From Antedon mediterranea (lineage: Eukaryota > Echinodermata > Crinoidea > Comatulida > Antedonidae), in NCBI RefSeq assembly GCF_964355755.1, contig NC_092670.1, positions 2,817,001 to 2,877,000 of the forward strand: a stretch of DNA of 60,000 nt. Direction: 5' to 3'. A model generated the notes under the pieces. That model did no database searches and was not told the DNA's origin. It saw nothing but the letters and a program-made list of their open reading frames with translations. The number at the start of each line of letters is the position of its first letter. Positions within the stretch are counted from its first letter, which is position 1. Shown here in pieces: positions 53,808 through 60,000 of this stretch. A program made the translations under genes and the position numbers.

Positions 53808-55430
53808 CAGGGGTGGCGCCAGGATCTTCCCGACGCGGGGGCTACATTCCCCGACGAGGGGGCTATGCGAGCGAAGCGAGCATCACTAGGCTGGGGGCCT
53901 GGGGGCCGCCAAGGACCCCCGGTGGGGGTCCAGGGGGCGAAGCCCCCGGAAGCAACGCGTTCTAGCGTCATTTGAGGTCATTTTAATCAGATTTAGGGTA
54001 GCCATTTTTTCCATTTTTTATAATGCATAAATAAAATACTGCGTGCAAAAAAACGATGCGCGATGACTGTTTCAATCCATATTTTACAATTTAAAAAATA
54101 AAAGTTCAAAGAAAATTTAGAAAAATAGAGTTGGAGGTCCCGGAAATTGAACTTATTATACTTCAAAACATGAAACAAAATATATAAGTCCCTATCATGG
54201 TTGTGACTGAGCTAAGAAATGTTTGAAAAATAGAGATGTTAGGTCCCGGAAAATGCACTTCTTGTACTTCGAAATATGACCAGCTTTATTGTTGGGGCTG
54301 AGCTAAGAAACTGTTTAAAACTAGAGCTGCAGGTCTTCAAAAAATAGCATTTTATACTTTGGAAACATCAGGCCTAGAGGCTTAAAAAACGCAAGCGTAG
54401 ACCTTTTTCAGTCAGGGAAATAAGTTTATTCCTCCCAAGTGTATACGTGCGTACCATCTGGACTTCCGAGTGGTGAGAAATTCATGACATACAGGACATT
54501 GAAAATGTAATAACTTAGCTATAATAAGATGTTGGCTAAGCGAAAATGGCATGTTTTTTTGTTTAGTAATGGATGAAAAATTTATTTTAGGTGTCCCACG
54601 GTAAAGAAGGTTACTTGTAAATTAAAAAATTGGTGAACATACGAACAATTAACATAATTCGTTTTTGCTGCTGTAGTGTAGCGTACGTCGACGCAGTACA
54701 CGACGTAACCGTCAGTAAACTTCGCCTGGAAAATAACTACAGTACACATTTTGGTCCCTGGATGGAACATGATATCACGCGTCTCGACCCAACGTTGAAC
54801 GATTCGTACAAAGGGATACCAACAGACAAGTGCAAACCTAGCTATTGTTTAGGAGTAAGTTAGATCGCTGGCAATAATGAATGCATATAAAGTGCATAAT
54901 ATCACTCTGACGTACTCTCACGGTCAATGAAACATCGCGGTTTTCTAGGCGCTGAAGCTAGCTACGAAGTGAACGTGAACGCTTTTTACTGTATATTATA
55001 ATTTATTCCCCGACAAAAAGTACCCGTGTTCCCTTCGGTAACCGTCGGTAAACTTCGCCTGGAAAATAACTACATTACACATTTTGGTCCCTGGATGGAA
55101 CTTGATATCACGCGTGTTGACCCAACGTTGAACGATTCGTACAAAGGGATACCGCCAGACAAGTGCGTACCTAGCTAATGTTTAGTAGTAGGTTAGATCG
55201 CTGGCAATAAATGAATGCATAAAAGTGCATAATAGCCCTCTGACGTACTCTCACGGTCAATGGAACGTGGTTTTCTAGGCGCTGAAGCTATATGAAGTGA
55301 ACGCGAACATTTTTTACTGTATATTATATTCCCCGACAAAAAGTACCCGTGTTCCCCGACGGGGGGGGGGGCTAGGCTCCCCGACGAGGGGGCTAGAGCC
55401 CCCGTAGCCCCCCCGCTGGCGCCACCACTG
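53808..55430. mobile_element. hAT-type non-autonomous element with GC-rich ends
   Basis: Terminal inverted repeats CAGGGGTGGCGCCAG and (inverse of) CAGTGGTGGCGCCAG, 14 of 15 identical, with the 8-bp target copies AAACGAAG at 53800-53807 and 55431-55438. Both fit hAT. Beyond the TIRs each end is GC-rich (GACGAGGGGGCTA words on both sides; 53820-53960 and 55360-55420). The 1.62-kb element has no transposase. It contains a ~330-bp segment present twice (about 54690-55030 and 55040-55350), part of which resembles an exon. Confidence 0.85.
54655..54855 (+). pseudogene. Exon-like captured segment inside the hAT element (copy 1)
   Basis: Between an acceptor-like TGCTGCTGTAG (ending about 54676) and a donor-like GGAGTAAGT (about 54852) lies an open stretch reading HDVTVSKLRLENNYSTHFGP, WMEHDITRLDPTLNDSYKGI and PTDKCKPSYC. 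The second copy (55040-55180) keeps most of this reading with amino-acid changes and a stop. The protein family is not recognised. It may be a fragment of a host gene picked up by the transposon. Confidence 0.4.
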
Positions 55431-55438
55431 AAACGAAG

Positions 55439-56290
55439 TAGTCGAAGTTTGCAGTTCGACTTAATGAAGTCGAGCTTTTAGTCGCGTTACACACGTCTGG
55501 GTAACAAAGGCTATACATTGGCCAATGACAAGAGAGCAGACGAAATTTTCCATTTTCGTACAAAACTTTTTACGCATCAGGACTATATAAAATGAAAAAT
55601 AATTGTAATCGTTAATTATTAGAACAAGATCAGTATAATTTAACAGTGAAGTACTTTCGATTAACAACAAACAAAATCTTCAAAATATATTTAAGAATCA
55701 TGGTGGTACAGTAACTTTCATATTTTCTAGGCCTCCAACAAAGTATGTTTGCGACGAACCACACACTTCATAGCGTGACAAGAAAGCGCTAGGCCCCCTA
55801 AACATTCCATCGCGTGGTGAATTTCCGCATCTCCCATTGTCGCTATGGCGTGACGTAGTTCAAGTCGGACTTGCTCGAAGAAAATAATGTAATTTGTATA
55901 CGGTTGTAAATAAAGATGTTTTTCATTATTATAACTTATACCAATGTATGTTTAATAAATCTAATATAAAAATAGATATTTCATTCTTCAATATCTGGCC
56001 AATATAACAACTCAATGACTGTTACGTTTTTCATAAACATCGGTTAAAAACCATTTAGTCGACCATTTAGCCTGCCCACTCCAGGACTACAAAAATCGAT
56101 CAAAATCCGTCTCGATTTAGTCGAGGTTGGCCTGATTTAGTCGGCGATTTGTTGAATTTCGGTTTATGAATTAAAATGACGTCATTTTTAAAGTTTTAGC
56201 TCGAACTACGACTAAAGTTCGGTTTAAGAATACGGGCGTAAAAATCCGAGTAAGAAAATTTGAAAAATAGAAAATAACTGATATGTTAAA
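55439..56290. other. Spacer with TCGAACTACGACT words
   Basis: Includes GTCGTAGTTCGAG-type words in both orientations on either side of the hAT element (53765-53780 and 56200-56215), perhaps remains of a MITE. No gene is seen. Confidence 0.4.
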
Positions 56291-56294
56291 TTAA

Positions 56295-56638
56295 AGATGT
56301 ATTGTCCCCCAAAATCATGAAAAATAAAGATTTTTAAAATCGGACTTTGAATAGGCCATTTTGCAGTTTTAATGAAGCTGTTTACTTCCATAAGAAAAAA
56401 AACGGGGAAAAAAATTATTTCACCTATAAAAAGACAAAATAAACAGTTAAATTACCCAAAAACTTATTGTCTTCCAGACAATTTGACCATTTTTTGCTTT
56501 AAATTACATTTTTCTCAGGTAAGTACATTTTTTTCAGACCCAATTTTTTATGAGAGTGAATAATTATTATGTGACATTAAAATAACATATTGAACAAAAA
56601 AATTTAAAAAAATATTTTTTTAGGGGGACAATATATCT
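56295..56638. mobile_element. TTAA-type MITE
   Basis: Inverted ends AGATGTATTGTCCCCCAAAA and (inverse) AGATATATTGTCCCCCTAAA, flanked by TTAA at 56291-56294 and 56639-56642. TTAA targets are the mark of piggyBac-type transposition. 344 bp, AT-rich, no coding. Confidence 0.8.
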
Positions 56639-56699
56639 TTAAGCAAAACATAAAATATATATAAATAAACCTACTATTTTACAATTTAAAATCTGGAAA

Positions 56700-57145
56700 A
56701 GGATTACATAGTTTTGAGAAAAGTCATAAGTCTAGTTTTGAAAGAGGAAAAGCATAAGGAATTGCGGATAGATAGAGGAAGATCATTGTAGAAATGAGGG
56801 GCCTGAAGGAGAGTTTGAAAATTTCAAGAGAGGGTTTAGGAATGTGAAGATTTCCTTTTGAGATTTGACGAGTAGTCATCCTCCCATTGGCAGTAATGTT
56901 AGTGAGGAGATGGTATAAGCATTGAGGAGCAAGAAGATTTAGGGTTTTGAAAGTAAGACAACCAAGTTGGTAGTTGAGTCTTTTCTGAAGAGGAATGGTA
57001 TGGGCTAGTCTAAAGTGATCATCAGAGAGGTGTGACATAGGATTAAGTTTGAGAATAAAGCGTAAAGCTCTGTTTTGGATTTTTTGTAGTTTACTATACA
57101 GAGGTTAGTATTAGAGTTAGAACCCAAGACTGAGCAGCATGAGTG
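56700..57145 (-). pseudogene. LINE RT C-terminal fragment
   Basis: Minus strand: LQKIQNRALRFILKLNP near 57070, then TIPLQKRLNYQLGCLTFKTL NLLAPQ-type thumb (about 56940-57000) and a degenerate FKLSFRPLI..NDLP-type end near 56780. These are the 3' part of an L2/CR1-type RT. It abuts the L1-like fragment on the opposite strand at about 57150-57175. Confidence 0.7.
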
Positions 57146-57169
57146 CGAGAGAATCTCAGAAAATGACTT

Positions 57170-58591
57170 TAAAAAAATGTAATTCGGAACTTCTAGATAT
57201 AGAATATTCAGCAGCCATAACATCTATGAAAAATAATAAGTCTCCTTATGGTACTGATATTCTGCCTATAGAATTTTATAAAATGTTTTGGAATGTTGTT
57301 AGGTATGTTTAATGCAATCAATTTCATATTCCCAACATACAGGTATGTTATCTCAACGAAGAGGAGTTATATCTTTATTACCAAAAGGAGAAAAAAATCC
57401 AACAGAGTTAAAAAATTGGCGTCCAATAATATCGCTACTAAACGTAGACTACAAAAATATAGCAAAACTAATTGCTACACGAATGAAAGAAACGTTGGGG
57501 CAAATATAATAAACCTGGACCAAACGTTTTTTTTTTAAATCGCTACATAGAGAAAATATTCGTCTTGTATTAGATGAAAAAAAAAACGCTATAGAAAAAC
57601 ATTTTTAAATGTTTTTCTTTAGCGTTTTTTTTTAAATAATTTGTTATTATTTGTTGATTTCAAAAAGGCCTTCGATAAGATTAAGTTTGTTAAAGAATTC
57701 CTCGACAAATTTGGTTTGGAGAAATGATAAAAAAAACTGGTTTAAATTAATGTTGTATACTGATATTTCAAGCTGTGTAGTTAATAATGGCTTTACCTCG
57801 AATTATTTAACCATCGAGGGGACTACGACAGTGTTGCCCTTATTTCCATATTTATTTATTTATTGCGGCAGAATTGCTTGAGATATCAGTGAAACAAAAT
57901 AAACACTTTAAAGGTATTACCATTACAAATACTGATAAGAATAAATCAACTAGCAGATGATACTGTGTGTTCTTCTTGCAGGATGAATATTTACTGAATA
58001 CAGCAATAGAAATTCTTGATAACTGCTACATTTTCTGGTCTAAATGACAACTTTGATAGAAGTAATATTTTAAGACTAGGCACTTTTACCAATACCAATT
58101 TTAAAATTGTACCAAGAATTTGTTTTGGACAGATGGGCCAATCAAATACCTCGGAGTATATGTTTCGGGGAACGCTAATCAACTTGTTACACTTAACTTT
58201 GAAAATAAATTGGATCGAATAAAAAGCGTTCTCAACATGTGAAAACTAAGAGGTTTATCTTTGATTAGAAAAGTATTAATAATCAAGTCTTTGGCATTAC
58301 CAATTTTATCATATAATTCAATTTCAAATTTACCAACACCTGATGTAGAATATATTAACAAACTACAAAATGTGTTCTTTGATTTTCTTTGGGATGGAAA
58401 ACAAAACAAGGGCGGTTTAAAAATGTCACATATTTCGAGTTACATCCATTCTCTTAAATTGTGTTGGATAAAACGGTACCTGGATGATGGGGATGCAAAA
58501 TGGAAAGTTTTTTTAACCATAGAGTTTGAGGCCATTTGTGAGAAAAACATATTCTCCTCTGCTTACAAAATTATCCACATTTTATAGAGAT
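57170..58591 (+). pseudogene. L1/Tx1-like LINE ORF2 remnant, part 1
   Basis: Several frames must be combined. In order: LDIEYSAAITSMKNNKSPYG (about 57190), VISLLPKGEKNP and LKNWRPIISLLNVDYK (57375-57450), DFKKAFDKIKFVKEF (about 57655-57700), a degraded GLRQ-C-P box (about 57820), the catalytic LADDT (57949-57965), SLIRKVLIIKSLALPILSYN (about 58258) and FFDFLWDGKQNKGGLKMSHI (about 58375). These are the RT and post-RT motifs of L1/Tx1-clade LINEs. Many frameshifts and stops show it is dead. A hairpin insertion sits at 57575-57635. The reading continues at 59770 after a minisatellite element. Confidence 0.8.
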
Positions 58592-58600
58592 GTACTGCTA
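58592..58600. repeat. 9-bp target duplication (left copy)
   Basis: GTACTGCTA here and at 59761-59769 on the other side of the minisatellite element. With one copy removed the L1-like reading continues through RDVLLAWSVYHYSLNPDT. Confidence 0.85.
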
Positions 58601-59760
58601 CGTATCCGGATATTCACTCCCTGGACATTTACCCCCCGGAAAACTACCCCCGGACAACCACCATCTGGACAACTACCCCCTTAGGACAACTACCCCTTTA
58701 GGACAACTACCCCCCGGACAAATAACCCCCGGACAATTACCCCCCCCCCGGACAATTATCCCCCGGACAATTACTCCCCCCCAGGTAATTACCCCCCGGA
58801 CAAATACCCCCCGGACAACTACCCCCTTAGGACAACAACCCCCTTAGGACAACTACCCCCTGGACAACTACCCCCCGGACAATTACCCCCTAGGAACAAT
58901 TACCCCCCGGACAATTACCACCCGGACAATTACCCCCCCCCCCGGGTAATTACCCCGCGGACAACTACCTCTGACACAATACTCCCCGTAGGACAACTAC
59001 CTCCTGAACCTGGACAATACTCCGAGGGCAAATAATCATTTAGGACAACTACCTCCGTAGGACAACTCCCCTGGACAACTACCTCCCGAACAATTACCCC
59101 CTAGGAACAATTACCCCCTGACAATTACCCCCGGACAATTTCCCCCCCCCCCGGGTAATTACCCCGCGGACAACTACCTCTGACACAATACTCCCCGTAG
59201 GACAACTACCTCCTGGACCTGGACAATACTCCGAGGGCAAATAATCTTTTAGGACAACTACCTCCGTAGGACAACTAACCCCTGGACAACTACCACCCAG
59301 ACAACTATCCCTTTAGAACAACTACCCCCCGGACGGACAACTACCACCCAGACCATTCAACAACCTGACTCTGCAACAGTGTATAATAGGAATTAATAAC
59401 TATATTTTAATTCGTTACTTTGAGGAATTACTATTCATTATTGTAAACAAAAGTAAAAGATTGAACATAAATATAGTCCTAAGGGAGGGGGTAGATGTCT
59501 GGGGGGGGGGTAGTTGTCCAGGGGGTAGTTGACCGGGGGGTAGTTACCCGGGGGGTAGTTATCCTAAGGGGGTGGTTGTCCTAAGGGGGTTGTTGTCCGG
59601 GGGGTAGTTGTCCGGGGGGTTGTTATCCTAAGGGGGTAGTTGTCCTAAGGGGGTAGTTGTCCGGGGAGTAGTTGTCCGGGGGGTAGTTGTCCTAAGGGGG
59701 TAGTTGTCCGGGTGGTAAACATCCGGGGGTAACTGTCTAGGGGGTAGGTGTCCTAGAACC
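58601..59760. mobile_element. Transposed minisatellite element (GGACAACTACCCC units), 1.16 kb
   Basis: From 58620 to about 59350 the plus strand carries dozens of copies of a 14-18 bp unit (GGACAACTACCCCC, GGACAATTACCCCCC, TTAGGACAACTACC). A longer ~218-bp segment is also duplicated (about 58905-59070 and 59125-59290). After a 120-bp AT-rich centre (59360-59480) the same units appear inverted (GGGGGTAGTTGTCC, 59485-59750). The left end is CGTATCCGGATATTC. The 9-bp target copies are the length made by Mutator-like transposases. No protein is coded. Confidence 0.8.
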
Positions 59761-59769
59761 GTACTGCTA

Positions 59770-60000
59770 GCCTGGAGTGTATACCATTATTCACTAAATC
59801 CAGATACTGCAAATGAAATATAATTGTCAGGTACTTTACAATTGCTGTTTCGTTAAAAGAACTTTTAATATTCAAAACTTGTGGTGGAATGCAGGTATCC
59901 GTACAATTAAAGATGTAACTAATTCCAAAGGATCTTTCCTCTCGCAGAATGATCTTGAAACAAAGTATGGAATTGAAAGTAATTAAAATTTCGTTTGTAT
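59770..60000 (+). pseudogene. L1/Tx1-like LINE ORF2 remnant, part 2
   Basis: Continues part 1 after the minisatellite element: LLAWSVYHYSLNPDTAN, then (after frameshift) a LWWNAGIRTIKDVTNSKGSF and LSQNDLETKYGI segment at about 59875-59985. This matches the C-terminal LW-N..I..I.DL.....F.....L...Y pattern of L1/Tx1 ORF2. It runs off the window. Confidence 0.75.

Noticed and set aside
53740-56240. A larger TIR element enclosing the hAT element (GTCGTAGTTCGAG words in opposite orientation)
   Set aside because: The shared words are short, the ends are not defined and no target duplication was found.

Overview
This is eukaryotic, metazoan-type DNA: introns with GT/AG borders, tRNA-derived repeats, LTR and non-LTR retrotransposons and cut-and-paste transposons. 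The scattered AGGCCTA word and a gene of tandem death-fold-like repeats suggest an invertebrate deuterostome, perhaps an echinoderm. That is an inference and no species is claimed.

Layout. 1-2,040 is non-coding. 2,044-13,730 is a three-layer nest: a gag-like (DUF1759/BEL type) unit was hit by a Ty3/Gypsy retrotransposon (element A, identical 214-bp LTRs, TSD cttgg), and that was hit by a P-superfamily DNA transposon (3,999-9,548/9) with a spliced transposase gene and a convergent second gene. 14,090-15,575 is a ~130-bp tandem array. 16,933-25,135 holds two head-to-tail Helentron-like elements (minus strand), one split by a 5.2-kb foldback element (19,193-24,382). 25,698-39,940 is a second Ty3/Gypsy element (element C, 612-bp LTRs, TSD atat). 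Its pol is split by a CsRn1-like LTR element (itself containing a third Helentron-like element) and by a 5'-truncated LINE.

40,249-47,360 (minus strand) is the one convincing host gene. It has three exons with matching splice phases and codes for 376 aa in an A-B-A-B arrangement of death-effector-like helical modules. Its 5.9-kb intron holds a gag fragment, a satellite-like array and a tRNA-like sequence.

49,972-53,573 is a gag-only, BEL-type LTR element carrying a long coiled-coil segment of host-gene appearance and no pol. It lies inside a LINE fragment. 53,808-55,430 is a hAT-type non-autonomous element with a duplicated exon-like segment. 56,295-56,638 is a TTAA MITE. 57,170-60,000 is a broken L1/Tx1-like LINE split by a 1.16-kb element made of G/C-skewed minisatellite with a 9-bp target duplication.

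How it fits together. The window is mainly a stratigraphy of insertions into insertions. Target duplications and continuing reading frames allow most layers to be ordered in time. The most unusual items are the coiled-coil-carrying gag-only LTR element, the two-gene P element, the Helentron-like trio, the foldback element with nuclear-receptor-like DR1 words in its arms, and the minisatellite that behaves as a transposable unit.
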